DNA of 36,835 nt from Chloroflexota bacterium (GCA_009840165.1 VXOG01000080.1:21529-58363); one strand, 5' to 3'. Shown: positions 24,286 to 32,014, numbered from the stretch's first letter. Program-made: numbers and translations. Notes: generated from the sequence alone by a model not told the origin.

Positions 24286-24536
24286 ACGGCGCCAAACCTG
24301 CGTCGCTGCCGAAACCGGCGGTAGTGTATATCCCCGAATCCCAGATTCTGTATATTGAAAATGGCCAGCTACGCGACGAGGCCGAAGAAATGGCGCGAAA
24401 CACTCTCATCTACTACGGGAAAGAGGACGAATCTAGCGCGGTCGCTATACGCATTGATCGCGCCGAAACCGTACTCAAACCTTTCGTGGACGCAATCTTA
24501 GCCAAGTACGGCGTCAAGCCGGAACAACCGGCCTGA
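24267..24536 (+). CDS. DUF2283-like antitoxin candidate
   Basis: 89 aa. AVVYIPESQILYIENGQLRD followed by TLIYYGKEDESSAVAIRIDRAE matches DUF2283 proteins, which have paired strands (V-x-Y-x-P-E-x-x-x-L-Y-I, then a second strand ending in I-x-I-D-x-A-E). ATG 24267 has GGAGG at 6 nt, inside the upstream gene's last codons. DUF2283 genes commonly lie next to DUF4258 genes, which supports reading the two as a toxin-antitoxin pair. Confidence 0.65.
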   Translation: MAQPGIDGAKPASLPKPAVVYIPESQILYIENGQLRDEAEEMARNTLIYYGKEDESSAVAIRIDRAETVLKPFVDAILAKYGVKPEQPA

Positions 24537-24547
24537 ATTTGGTTCGT

Positions 24548-24576
24548 TTGACACCCGGCACGGCGACCATTAACCT
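24548..24576 (+). promoter_or_regulatory. Candidate promoter of the dienelactone hydrolase
   Basis: Consensus TTGACA (24548-24553), 17-bp spacer, weak TAACCT (24571-24576). The region is also framed by a 9-bp inverted repeat, GGTTCGTTT (24541-24549) and AAACGAACC (24627-24635). Confidence 0.4.
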
Positions 24577-24662
24577 GCTACGCGTCAATCGACGGTTATG
24601 TCCTGTCGGTTGGTCGCAACACCGCGAAACGAACCACGCCTACGCTATCGGAGGTTTTCAAT

Positions 24663-25409
24663 ATGGCTTACCAGGGAATGACGGCCGAACACATCTGGGT
24701 GGAAGGCCACAACGGCGACGCCATCAACGCATATCTGGCCCGGCCGCTGGGCCCGGGACCCTTCCCGGCCGTCCACTTGTTCCACCATATGCCCGGTTGG
24801 GACGAAGCCAGCAAGGAGATGGCCCGCAAGTTCGCGCACAACGGCTTCATCGCCATCATGCCCAACCTGCATTACCGCCAGGGCCACGACGACCCCGTCG
24901 CCAACAGCAACAGCATCCGCGAGGCTGGTGGCATGCCCGACGACCGCACGCTGGGCGACGCTGCTGGCGCCATCAGCTATCTGCGCCACCTGTCCAACTA
25001 TAACGGCAAGGTTGGCATCATCGGGTTCTGCTCCGGCGGACGCCAGGTGTTCCTGGCTGCCTGCAAACTGTCCGGCATCGACGCCGCGGTGGACTGCTGG
25101 GGCGGCGGCGTAACCCCGCGCGACAGCGAGCCTCCCACCGAGGCCATGCCTCACGCTCCCATCGAGTTCGTGGCGGATCTATCCTGCCCGATGCTGGGAA
25201 TCTTTGGAGCGGACGACGCGCGACCCACCGTCGAAGAGGTAGCAGCCACCGACGCCGCCATCAAGGCCGCCGGCAAGTCCTGGGAGTACGAGATCTACCC
25301 CAACGCCGGCCATGGCTTCGTCGCCGTTGACCGCCCCAGCTACGCCGTGGAAGCGTCCAACGCCGCCTGGCCCCGCATCTTCGACTTCTACCGCCAGCAC
25401 CTGTCGTAA
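24663..25409 (+). CDS. Dienelactone hydrolase family protein
   Basis: 248 aa soluble alpha/beta hydrolase of the DLH branch. LFHHMPGWDEASKEMARKFA is the typical helix after the first loop. Cys is the nucleophile in IIGFCSGGR (G-x-C-x-G-G), Asp in FGADDARP and His in NAGHGF, the Cys-Asp-His triad of dienelactone hydrolases. GGAGG lies 9 nt before the ATG and a TTGACA promoter about 110 bp upstream. Often annotated carboxymethylenebutenolidase; the physiological lactone or ester is not known. Not obviously linked to either neighbour. Confidence 0.92.
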   Translation: MAYQGMTAEHIWVEGHNGDAINAYLARPLGPGPFPAVHLFHHMPGWDEASKEMARKFAHNGFIAIMPNLHYRQGHDDPVANSNSIREAGGMPDDRTLGDAAGAISYLRHLSNYNGKVGIIGFCSGGRQVFLAACKLSGIDAAVDCWGGGVTPRDSEPPTEAMPHAPIEFVADLSCPMLGIFGADDARPTVEEVAATDAAIKAAGKSWEYEIYPNAGHGFVAVDRPSYAVEASNAAWPRIFDFYRQHLS

Positions 25410-25432
25410 GACGGCTGCATCCAGTACAATTA

Positions 25433-25462
25433 GATAAGGTGAACGATAGTGTTCACCTTATC
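25433..25462. terminator. Hairpin after dienelactone hydrolase
   Basis: GATAAGGTGAAC (25433-25444), 6-nt loop, GTTCACCTTATC (25451-25462): 12-bp perfect stem 23 bp after the stop codon. No T-run follows, so it could equally be an operator or leader hairpin for the small gene at 25561. Confidence 0.55.
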
Positions 25463-25560
25463 CACATAAACCGACTCGACCTGCCCGGTGGTCAATTAGA
25501 CCGCTGTAGCTGTCCTGCACCCAGGACTGGCAGCGTCATTAGAGTCAAGCGAGGTGCATC

Positions 25561-25701
25561 ATGCAGTCATTTGAGATGAAAGGACGCGGTGGATCGGGAG
25601 GTAAAAGCGGCGGTGGAAGAGGTCGACCCGCCAATGCCCCTTCTACCACGGGGCGGCCTTCCGGTGGAGGCCGAGGGAACAACACGCCTAGCAAGAAGTA
25701 G
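25561..25701 (+). CDS. Small Gly/Arg-rich basic protein, 46 aa
   Basis: Starts MQSFEMKGRGGSGGKSGG and ends NNTPSKK. About one third Gly, with Arg/Lys and Ser/Thr/Pro, hardly any hydrophobic residue: intrinsically disordered and probably nucleic-acid binding (inference). GAGGTG lies 4 nt before the ATG and a stem-loop follows the stop directly (CCCGC-GTT-GCGGG, about 25708-25720), which makes a real gene likely. A 12-bp hairpin stands upstream. No homologue recognised. Confidence 0.5.
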   Translation: MQSFEMKGRGGSGGKSGGGRGRPANAPSTTGRPSGGGRGNNTPSKK

Positions 25702-25739
25702 CAACGCCCGCGTTGCGGGTTGCACATGTAGGCGAGGGG

Positions 25740-25766
25740 GGGCGGGTTACCAAGACCCGCCCCTAT
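25740..25766. repeat. Family-B palindromic repeat
   Basis: GGGCGGGTT-ACCAAG-ACCCGCCCC(TAT). Related units at 26673-26698 and 27279-27306 share the outer TAGGGGCG/CGCCCCTA. Dispersed chromosomal repeat with potential to end transcripts in both directions. Confidence 0.65.
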
Positions 25767-25780
25767 CCTATCCCGTCAGC

Positions 25781-26143
25781 TCATTCAGGGTCCCTACTGC
25801 CTGTGTATTCCGGTAGAGGCGGCAAAGGGATTTCGATTTCAACGTAATCTCCGGGCTGGATTCGGCTGATGGCAGCATTGATGGCATCGAGTCTCTCCCG
25901 GATTAGCCTCCACCTGTTGACTGTGAACGCCAAGATAGCCAATTTCCGGCCGGATAGGTTTTGCTGATAGTAGATGCGCGTATCGCTGGTGATTAGCAAC
26001 TCGTACCCAGCTTCCTCCCCCAGCGTCAGCACATTACCGTCAGGCAATGATTCCCATCCTAGTTGGGCAGAAGTGTGAACGGTGTGGCCGGGCAAATGCC
26101 GTCGAATTGGCGCGGGCGAGCTATGGTCAAGCAGTATAAGCAT
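25781..26143 (-). CDS. DUF5615 family PIN-like toxin candidate
   Basis: 120 aa. Starts MLILLDHSSPAPIRRHLPGH; the first strand ends with the acidic LLD followed by the helix, as in DUF5615 (PIN-like) proteins. The second acidic position is in TSDTRIYYQQN, followed by KLAILAFTVNRW. Compared with the family, the usual L-D-E/N is L-D-H. ATG 26143 lies within the last 17 bp of the upstream DUF433 gene, so translation is coupled. The two families are a recurrent gene pair proposed as toxin (this one) and antitoxin. RNase activity not shown. Confidence 0.78.
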   Translation of the reverse strand: MLILLDHSSPAPIRRHLPGHTVHTSAQLGWESLPDGNVLTLGEEAGYELLITSDTRIYYQQNLSGRKLAILAFTVNRWRLIRERLDAINAAISRIQPGDYVEIEIPLPPLPEYTGSRDPE

Positions 26144-26651
26144 AGGCCGTCCGGTTATTCTCCTGCAAAGCTTTCACCGCATGATGCAACACAGTTATGA
26201 CTTTCGCTTTATCGCCAGAGTACCAATCGACGAACTCGTCAATCGTCGTGCCGCCGGCTAGCTCGGAGTACAAAGCCCATAAGGGCAGCCGACTTTCAGT
26301 GAATATCCATGCGCCGCTCACTTTGCCGGCGATCCTTTCTACCACCGCGCAATCGCTCCAGTCCGGTATTTCATGGCCTGTTGGTACGACGACCGGAATC
26401 GCCGCAATCTCCCCCGGCCCATCAGGCCGAATCAGCAAGTCGTTGATGAACTCCTCCTCCTCGTACCGAAGCGCCGCCGCCACCAGCTCAACATCCACCC
26501 CGTGCCGCGCGGCGAAATCGTCCACCCTATCCCCGTCCGCCAGGCTTTCATATAGCTGACACAGCGGTACGTCAGTGCCTTTGAACATCCACAGGCCACC
26601 ATCCTGTTTGTCGGCCCGTTCCACCGCCGGGCAATGCTGCCAATTTGCCAT
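26127..26651 (-). CDS. Tandem DUF433 protein, antitoxin candidate
   Basis: 174 aa. Two DUF433 units: NWQHCPAVERADKQDGGLWM with ADGDRVDDFAARHG (about 4-70), and DWSDCAVVERIAGKVSGAWI with AGGTTIDEFVDWYSG (about 95-165). Each has the small winged-HTH-like fold, and the doubling would let one chain bind a longer operator. The ATG at 26651 follows GGAGGT; a GTG at 26657 falls inside that sequence and is rejected. It overlaps DUF5615 by 17 bp. The first unit has drifted more than the second. Confidence 0.8.
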   Translation of the reverse strand: MANWQHCPAVERADKQDGGLWMFKGTDVPLCQLYESLADGDRVDDFAARHGVDVELVAAALRYEEEEFINDLLIRPDGPGEIAAIPVVVPTGHEIPDWSDCAVVERIAGKVSGAWIFTESRLPLWALYSELAGGTTIDEFVDWYSGDKAKVITVLHHAVKALQENNRTAYAYTA

Positions 26652-26672
26652 CAGCACACCTCCAATCCATAA

Positions 26673-26698
26673 GGGCGGGTATCAAGCCCGCCCCTACA
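26673..26698. repeat. Family-B palindromic repeat
   Basis: GGGCGGG (26673-26679), loop TATCAAG, CCCGCCC (26687-26693), then CTACATCCTACC. It lies between the beta-sandwich gene's stop and the DUF433 start, where it can close the upstream operon. Confidence 0.65.
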
Positions 26699-26720
26699 TC
26701 CTACCCCATAGGACAAGGCG

Positions 26721-27242
26721 CTAATTGTCCGTAGCCTCAAACGCCAGCGTCGCAAACCGCATGAAGATGCCCCCGCGCGGCGCGGCCAGCGGCCCGTTCA
26801 GGCACAGGCACGCGATGACGTACTGCGCGCCCGGCTCCCCAACCTCCGCGATCTCAACTCGGTGCGGCGTGTTCAGGCCCACGATGCTGCCAGCAGCCCG
26901 GTCAATCTCGCCACTGACCCACACCTCGCCGTAGTTGTCGAAGTTCGTCTCAAACCAAACCCGGTAGCCGGCCACGTCCACTCCATCAATCGTATCCGGC
27001 AGCGTGACGGCGATGCGATACCACGCGAAGGTGAACCCTTCGGACAGGCTCTGCCGCACGTTGTCGCACTCGTCCCACGACGAATCGTCGTAGTCCGCCA
27101 GGCGCGGCGGCGCAGCCAGCAGGCGTGCCGACAGCCCTTCGTTGGTTTCTCCGGGAACCAACCCCGGCGCAACCCGCCAGGGTTGGCCCCCAACGGCCGC
27201 GCGTCCCTCTGGTGTGTTCAAATCAACTGCAAAACGTGGCAT
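26721..27242 (-). CDS. Galactose-binding-like beta-sandwich protein
   Basis: 173 aa. TFAWYRIAVTLPDTIDGVDV, then YRVWFETNFDNYGEVWVSG, resembles the N-terminal jelly-roll (sugar-binding) domain of family 2 glycoside hydrolases, W-Y-R followed by a strand pair and the exposed Asn-Tyr-Gly-E-V-W-V. There is no catalytic barrel: the protein is the domain alone. The C-terminus ACLCLNGPLAAPRGGIFMRF is a further strand. ATG 27242 follows AAGGAGG at 8 nt; a longer start at 27275 is rejected. Third gene of an operon after SDR and amidohydrolase. It may bind a sugar or ligand those enzymes handle (inference). Confidence 0.55.
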   Translation of the reverse strand: MPRFAVDLNTPEGRAAVGGQPWRVAPGLVPGETNEGLSARLLAAPPRLADYDDSSWDECDNVRQSLSEGFTFAWYRIAVTLPDTIDGVDVAGYRVWFETNFDNYGEVWVSGEIDRAAGSIVGLNTPHRVEIAEVGEPGAQYVIACLCLNGPLAAPRGGIFMRFATLAFEATDN

Positions 27243-27278
27243 GGTGCGTCCTCCTTTTCCATCATTGCTTGGCAAAAC

Positions 27279-27306
27279 GTAGGGGCGAAAAATTTTTCGC
27301 CCCTAC
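27279..27306. repeat. 28-bp perfect palindrome
   Basis: GTAGGGGCGAAAAA followed at once by its reverse complement TTTTTCGCCCCTAC. It is a loopless member of family B between two minus-strand operon genes. With five A then five T at the centre it can cruciform, and the last T-run could act as a weak terminator. Confidence 0.75.
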
Positions 27307-27330
27307 AATACGACATCGCGCACGATGGGT

Positions 27331-28140
27331 CTAACGAAACTCCCACAACTTCGCCGCCGTCCCACCGAATACCATGTCCCTGGCTCCCGTGCTTGGATAT
27401 TCAATCAACTCCATGGGGAACCGCAGCGCGTTGCGGTAGCCTTCCCGATTGGCCGACGGCGGGAAGTCGCTGCCCCACATCAGCCGGTCCCCGCCGAACG
27501 CCTCCACCGCCATCTCAATCAGCGGCGGCACGGTTTCAAAGGGAACGGGCTGGCGGAATGGCATCGGACGCGGGCAAAACTCGCCCAGCCCTGGCACTTT
27601 AACGTACACGTTGGGGTACTTGGATAGCGCCAATGCCCGCTGGTATGCCTCCATGGGAATCTCAGCGTTAGCCCGCCCCGGTCCCCAGAACGCGCCAACC
27701 CCCGCCAGGTGTTCCATGACGATGTTCAAGTTGGGCAGCTCCCGGACGATGGCCTCAAACTCCGGATCGGCGTACTGTTCGCACGTGCCCATCACGCTGG
27801 CGGTCACGCCCAGGTCGGCGCACTTGCGCCATAGCGCCAATGGATCGTCGCCTTCCGCCCGCCAGGAGCAGTTAAACCGCAGGCCGTCAACTCCCTGATC
27901 GTGCAGCTCAGCAACCCGATCAGGAGCGTCCGGTTGCGTATGGTCCACGATGGCAATCACAGCAAATCGGCCCGGAAACCGCTTGACCGCCTCCACCAGG
28001 TAGCTGTTGTCGAAAACTCCAAAGAACTGAGTCAGCACTGCCTGGTCCACGCCGGCCCGCTCCATCTCGTCCAGCAGAATCTCCACCGGCTCAAACCAGT
28101 ATGGTGAGGCATGGCAGTGGGTATCGATTACAGTGGGCAT
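27331..28140 (-). CDS. Amidohydrolase family 2 (ACMSD-like) protein
   Basis: 269 aa TIM-barrel metal-dependent hydrolase/decarboxylase. VIDTHCH (H8, H10), GLRFNCSW, VMEHLAG and WGSDFPPSANREGY (metal-ligand Asp) are the marks of the aminocarboxymuconate-semialdehyde decarboxylase / o-pyrocatechuate / TIM-barrel 2-pyrone-4,6-dicarboxylate lactonase group. The substrate may be a ring-cleavage acid, sugar lactone or similar. ATG 28140 follows AAGGAG at 8 nt and lies 12 nt after the SDR stop, so the genes are co-transcribed. SDR plus amidohydrolase 2 is a common catabolic combination. Confidence 0.88.
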   Translation of the reverse strand: MPTVIDTHCHASPYWFEPVEILLDEMERAGVDQAVLTQFFGVFDNSYLVEAVKRFPGRFAVIAIVDHTQPDAPDRVAELHDQGVDGLRFNCSWRAEGDDPLALWRKCADLGVTASVMGTCEQYADPEFEAIVRELPNLNIVMEHLAGVGAFWGPGRANAEIPMEAYQRALALSKYPNVYVKVPGLGEFCPRPMPFRQPVPFETVPPLIEMAVEAFGGDRLMWGSDFPPSANREGYRNALRFPMELIEYPSTGARDMVFGGTAAKLWEFR

Positions 28141-28152
28141 GATGGCATCTCC

Positions 28153-28908
28153 TTATGCGGCGGTGGTGCCGCCGTCGATGACCAGCTCGGAGCCGGTTAC
28201 GAACGACGACTCATCGGAAGCCAGGTATATCGCCCCGTAGGCGATCTCGCTGGGCTTGCCTACTCGTCCCAGCGGCAGACGCTGCATCCGTAGGGCAAGG
28301 TTCTCCGGGTCGTTCAGCGTGTCGGCGATCATGTCCGTTTCAATCGGCCCCGGGTGGATGGAGTTGCACCGAATGCCCTCTCTCGCGTGCTGTATCGCGG
28401 TGGACTTGGTGAACAGGCGCACCGCCCCTTTCGTAGCCGTGTAGCTGGCCGAACCGTTGGGACTGCCTACGAGCCCGGCGGTGGAGGATATGTTGATGAT
28501 CGAGCCGCCGCCGTTCTCCCGCATCGCTGGTATGGCCGCCTTGGTGCCGAGGAACACGCCCTTAGCGTTGATGGAAAAGATGCGATCCCAATCTTCCTCA
28601 GTCGTTTCCTCAATGTTCTTGCGAATCAGGATGCCCGCGTTGTTGAGGAGGATATCCAGTTTGCCGTAAGCGCCGATGGCGGCCTGTATCGCAGCGTCCC
28701 AGTCGGATTCGCTGGTGACGTCCAGGTGCACGAAAGTGACATTGTAGCCCAACTCCTGCAACTCCGCCTCGGTCTGGCGACCCTGCTCGTCCAGAATGTC
28801 GCCGATCACGACGCTGGCCCCTTCTTCCGCGAACATCCGCGCTTCTACCGCGCCCTGGCCTCGAGCGCCGCCGCTGATCAGGGCAACCTTGCCTTCCAGT
28901 CTGGCCAT
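28153..28908 (-). CDS. Short-chain dehydrogenase/reductase
   Basis: 251 aa classical SDR. Nucleotide motif SGGARGQG (T-G-x3-G-x-G), DVTSESDW, NNAG, catalytic Ser in IINISSTAG and YTATK (Y-x3-K). The C-terminal FVTGSELVIDGG ends as usual. Dinucleotide preference is probably NAD(H), given Asp in VVIGDILDE after the second strand. ATG 28908 has GGAGG at 7 nt. First gene of the SDR-amidohydrolase-beta-sandwich operon. Substrate not assignable. Confidence 0.92.
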   Translation of the reverse strand: MARLEGKVALISGGARGQGAVEARMFAEEGASVVIGDILDEQGRQTEAELQELGYNVTFVHLDVTSESDWDAAIQAAIGAYGKLDILLNNAGILIRKNIEETTEEDWDRIFSINAKGVFLGTKAAIPAMRENGGGSIINISSTAGLVGSPNGSASYTATKGAVRLFTKSTAIQHAREGIRCNSIHPGPIETDMIADTLNDPENLALRMQRLPLGRVGKPSEIAYGAIYLASDESSFVTGSELVIDGGTTAA

Positions 28909-28962
28909 TCTGATACCTCCGCTATGCGCGCAGACCTACGGTCGGCGCCAGATTGCGCTCAC

Positions 28963-28989
28963 TTTATAAGTATTGGCACCTGGGCGCAA
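28963..28989 (-). promoter_or_regulatory. Candidate promoter of the SDR operon
   Basis: TTGCGC (28989-28984) and TATAAA (28968-28963) with a 15-bp spacer, slightly short. About 55 nt leader before the ATG at 28908. Confidence 0.3.
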
Positions 28990-29023
28990 CCGGAAAGGCG
29001 CGCAGCGCGTCAGACGGAGGATC

Positions 29024-30049
29024 TCATCTGAAAACGGAGCCCGGCTGAGGACCGTCAAGGTCGTAAACGCTTTGAGCGTAAGCCGATAACGCCGCGCCCC
29101 AAGCGAGCAGTCTGGCCGCCAGGAAAAGCCAGAACAGAATCACCAGCGCCGAAGCTAGGATGCCCTGCACAAATTGCGACGGAGCGACATGAGTCATAAA
29201 CATTACGAAACCAAAGTTCATTAGTTGCAGAGCCACGCCGACGGCCAGGCTGCCCAGAGCCGCCCAGCGCCAACGCACCAGCCGCCGCGGCACGTACCGA
29301 TAGATGATAACCAGCGAAAGGACCAGCAGCAGCCAGGCCAGCAGGTTCACCAACCCGGTTACCGAAGCCGAAGCCAGCGCGTCCGCCCACATGAGCAGTC
29401 GCAGCGCGCGCAATACTTGACTGGTGAAGTCGTCAACCACCACCCAAGTCAGGACGCTCGACACCAGGAAAACTGTGGCGGCTGCGCCGATTGCCATGAT
29501 CTCTTTGAGATTATCTGCAAATCTCGTGTTGGATGGCTCGATGCCCCAGGTTAGATTGAGAATCGCGCTGACTGCCCCAAACAGCTTGAAAAGTCCCCAG
29601 GCTAACCCCACGAACGCGAGACCGCTGATGACGCCCACCGTTTGCGCGCTGGGGTCGCCGAGCAACGCTGCAATGTCAAGCTCAGCAGGGAAAACTCGCG
29701 CCGATAGCTCGTTGAACCAGATGCGAGCTTCCTCCTGCCCCAGCCACACCGCGATTATCTGCAAACCGACCACCAACAGGGGCATCATGGCCATGATTCC
29801 GTAGTAGGCCACGCCGGCGCCCAACTGCTGTATGTTGGGCCGCATTATCGCAAGCAGCGACGCCTCCAGGACCAGTAAAGGACGCCATCGATTGATCAAT
29901 CTCTCCAGTGCGGATGCCTGCCGCAAGAACCACAGCATCCTCTCCAGTAGCCCGTCGGGCCGGCGAAATCGAACTCTCAGGCCCTGCGTGTATCGGACCG
30001 CGGAGTGACCGCGACGGACAGAGTCATCGTCCTCGTGAGCTGATGGCAT
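29024..30049 (-). CDS. YihY/BrkB family inner-membrane protein
   Basis: 341 aa with a hydrophilic, charged N-terminus (about 1-65) and about six transmembrane segments. The segments are near GAGVAYYGIMAMMPLLVVGL, SAQTVGVISGLAFVGLAWGL, AIGAAATVFLVSSVLTWVVV, LVNLLAWLLLVLSLVIIYRY, RWAALGSLAVGVALQLMNFG and ILASALVILFWLFLAARLLA. The AYY...MMPL and P-x-R pattern and LVILFWLF...RLLAWGAAL are those of the YihY family (formerly rbn/BrkB), of unknown function. ATG 30049 chosen over a TTG at 30055. It stands alone, divergent from the repeat protein at 30164. Confidence 0.88.
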   Translation of the reverse strand: MPSAHEDDDSVRRGHSAVRYTQGLRVRFRRPDGLLERMLWFLRQASALERLINRWRPLLVLEASLLAIMRPNIQQLGAGVAYYGIMAMMPLLVVGLQIIAVWLGQEEARIWFNELSARVFPAELDIAALLGDPSAQTVGVISGLAFVGLAWGLFKLFGAVSAILNLTWGIEPSNTRFADNLKEIMAIGAAATVFLVSSVLTWVVVDDFTSQVLRALRLLMWADALASASVTGLVNLLAWLLLVLSLVIIYRYVPRRLVRWRWAALGSLAVGVALQLMNFGFVMFMTHVAPSQFVQGILASALVILFWLFLAARLLAWGAALSAYAQSVYDLDGPQPGSVFR

Positions 30050-30163
30050 AATCAAGTCCTGTTTTGTCGGCGAATGCTGGGCGCTTTATGTGGCGCAGCG
30101 GGGGGGAGAAGTATGGTAACATTTGGTGGGAAGGCCAACTACGACAAGTGAGGAGACCTTACT

Positions 30164-31015
30164 ATGGCAATACTAGGCAGAATAGGCACTACAGTACGAG
30201 ACGCCTTGACCGGCACTCTGGAAGGCACCGGCCGCGTCGGCAACGTGGCGGTGGATACCGTTCGAGACACAACCGCTAATGCTTTGCGCGGCGCTCGAAC
30301 CGTCGGCGGCGAGGTAGGTCACTTGGCCCAGGACTCCATCATCGGTACGCTCCAGGCGGTCGGCAATGTCGGTGGCGCTGGCGGAGTCGTCATCCGGGAT
30401 TCCATCATCGGCGTGATTCAGGGCGTCGGCATGGTCGGCACGGCTACCACCACCATGCTCCACGACGTGGTGGTGGGCGCGATTCGAGGATCAAGCGACG
30501 CCGGGGCCGAACTGGGCACGGCAACACAGCACGCAGTCGAGGGAGCGTTGCGTGGTGGCGCATCCGTCGGCTTGGCCGCTGAAGAATCCGTGGTGCAGGT
30601 GACCCGGGGCGCCATCACCGCCACCCAGGAAGTCGGCGGAGGGTTGACCCAGGCGGCGCAAGCCACCGTATCCGGAGTCGTTACTGCCGTCGCTGGCACC
30701 GCCGGCGACGTTACTGCCGCCACAACCGCCACTACCCGCCAGCTGGTCAGCAGCGCCGCGCAAACCGGCGAGGACGTAGCGCAGGTGGCCGTTTCTGCGG
30801 TGAACGGCGCTATCGACGCAGCCCGTGAAACGGGGCAGAACGTCGAACAAACCGCCGCCGCCGCCGCCAGGGGCGCCGTTGATGCCGCGTATGACGTGAG
30901 CGACGCTGCTGGCGACGCAGTGCGCAACGCGGTCACCGGCACCATCAACGGCGTACGTGTGACTGTGGACACCGCCACTGGCCGCGCCAACGAAGGCGAA
31001 AGCAATCGCTCGTAA
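30164..31015 (+). CDS. Repetitive amphipathic-helix protein, unknown
   Basis: 283 aa built from successive segments of about 20-30 residues, each with G/A/V/T runs ended by a charged pair. Examples: RDALTGTLEGTGRVGNVAVD, RDTTANALRGARTVGGEVG, QDSIIGTLQAVGNVGGAGG, RDSIIGVIQGVGMVGTA, then Ala-rich repeats such as EDVAQVAVSAVNGAIDAAR. The 'D-S-I-I-G-x-[LI]-Q-x-V-G' unit repeats nearly exactly. No Cys, no signal peptide; Thr/Ala-rich like LEA or phasin proteins. It may coat lipid or polymer surfaces or form a scaffold (inference). GAGGAG lies 9 nt before the ATG, and a strong intrinsic terminator follows at 31040. Confidence 0.65.
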   Translation: MAILGRIGTTVRDALTGTLEGTGRVGNVAVDTVRDTTANALRGARTVGGEVGHLAQDSIIGTLQAVGNVGGAGGVVIRDSIIGVIQGVGMVGTATTTMLHDVVVGAIRGSSDAGAELGTATQHAVEGALRGGASVGLAAEESVVQVTRGAITATQEVGGGLTQAAQATVSGVVTAVAGTAGDVTAATTATTRQLVSSAAQTGEDVAQVAVSAVNGAIDAARETGQNVEQTAAAAARGAVDAAYDVSDAAGDAVRNAVTGTINGVRVTVDTATGRANEGESNRS

Positions 31016-31039
31016 GGCCCTCCCCCATACGCTACGATA

Positions 31040-31068
31040 GGACGCCAGTCAACACCGGCGTCCTTTTT
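31040..31068 (+). terminator. Intrinsic terminator of the repeat protein
   Basis: GGACGCC (31040-31046), 10-nt loop, GGCGTCC (31057-31063), TTTTT. Canonical, 24 bp after the stop codon. Confidence 0.88.
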
Positions 31069-31108
31069 ATTATCGGTGGCAGTGCCGCTCGCCGCGCCGA
31101 TCCACTGC

Positions 31109-31558
31109 TTACTGTCCGGCCCTCCAACGCAACCGCGCGCCTACCTCGGTGAATCCGGCTCGGCGATAGAATTGAATCTGGCGATCACCATGGTACGGTG
31201 TGCCCAACTCCACCGTCTGGCATCCGTTGGCAACCGCGTAATCCAGGGCAAACTTCAGGACGCCCATGCCCACGCCTGTGCTGCGGTATTCGGGTTCTAC
31301 GTACATCTCCTGGATGATGGCGTACTTGCCTCGAGTGCGCATCGCCCGGAGATAAGACACGGTGCAGACGGCGACGGCCCTGCTGTCGGACTCTCCCAAT
31401 GCGACGAACCCGACGTCGCCGCCACCGGCCAAAAAATCAAATGTGGGGGACATCGCCTCGGCAGGTGACGGCGTGCCTCCCAACTCAGCAAGCAGTTTGC
31501 CGACCAAGTCCACCACGGCGGCGCGGTCGGCCCGGGATGCTAGCCTCACGTTCGCCAC
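31109..31558 (-). CDS. GNAT family N-acetyltransferase
   Basis: 149 aa with the GNAT core: VRLASRADRAAVVDLVGKLL at the start, IIQEMYVEPEYRSTGVGMGV, where motif A carries the pyrophosphate loop (R-S-T-G-V-G-M-G), and FYRRAGF at the end. GTG at 31558 is the start; the ribosome site is weak. Acceptor unknown. It stands alone beside the YCII gene, both on the minus strand. Confidence 0.85.
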   Translation of the reverse strand: MANVRLASRADRAAVVDLVGKLLAELGGTPSPAEAMSPTFDFLAGGGDVGFVALGESDSRAVAVCTVSYLRAMRTRGKYAIIQEMYVEPEYRSTGVGMGVLKFALDYAVANGCQTVELGTPYHGDRQIQFYRRAGFTEVGARLRWRAGQ

Positions 31559-31627
31559 GACGCAGCCATCCGGTAGTCACACCCGCCGCCATCAGCGGTC
31601 TGCAATTTACTGGCGCAGGCGGTCTTC

Positions 31628-32014
31628 TTACTCGCCCAGTTCCACAGGCATGGCATCGGCGAAATCCGCCATTTCGTACAACGGCCGAATCTCTATTTCG
31701 CTGGGCCCCGGCATCGGGTTAGGGCAGCGTTTTACCCACTCCAAAGCCTCTTCCATATCCTTAACTTCCCACAGCCAGAAACCGGCGACTAATTCACTCA
31801 CTGCCGGGAATGGCCCGTTTACCACCGTACGGTCCGCGCCATCGAACCTGACGCGCTGGCCCTCGGATGAAGGCTTCAGCCCCTCACCGGCCAACATAAC
31901 GCCAGCTTCCGTCAGCACCTCGTTGAAAGCCAACATCGCCTCCATGAGTTCCGTTGAAGGCATTATGCCGGCTTCGCTGTCCTGCGTCGCCTTCACCAAC
32001 ACCATAACTCTCAT
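31628..32014 (-). CDS. YCII-related (YciI/DGPF) protein
   Basis: 128 aa. MRVMVLVKATQDSEAGIMPS and the conserved NGPFPAVSELVAGFWLWEV (the 'DGPF' motif with Asn for Asp) mark the YCII/DGPF family, a ferredoxin-like fold with an active-site His/Asp pair in some members. The family often lies beside sigma-70 ECF factors; none is here. Function unknown. ATG 32014 preceded at 11 nt by AGAGG. Confidence 0.8.
   Translation of the reverse strand: MRVMVLVKATQDSEAGIMPSTELMEAMLAFNEVLTEAGVMLAGEGLKPSSEGQRVRFDGADRTVVNGPFPAVSELVAGFWLWEVKDMEEALEWVKRCPNPMPGPSEIEIRPLYEMADFADAMPVELGE

Noticed and set aside
30418-31005. 195-aa minus-strand frame
   Set aside because: Antisense to the repeat protein, which has ribosome site and terminator.
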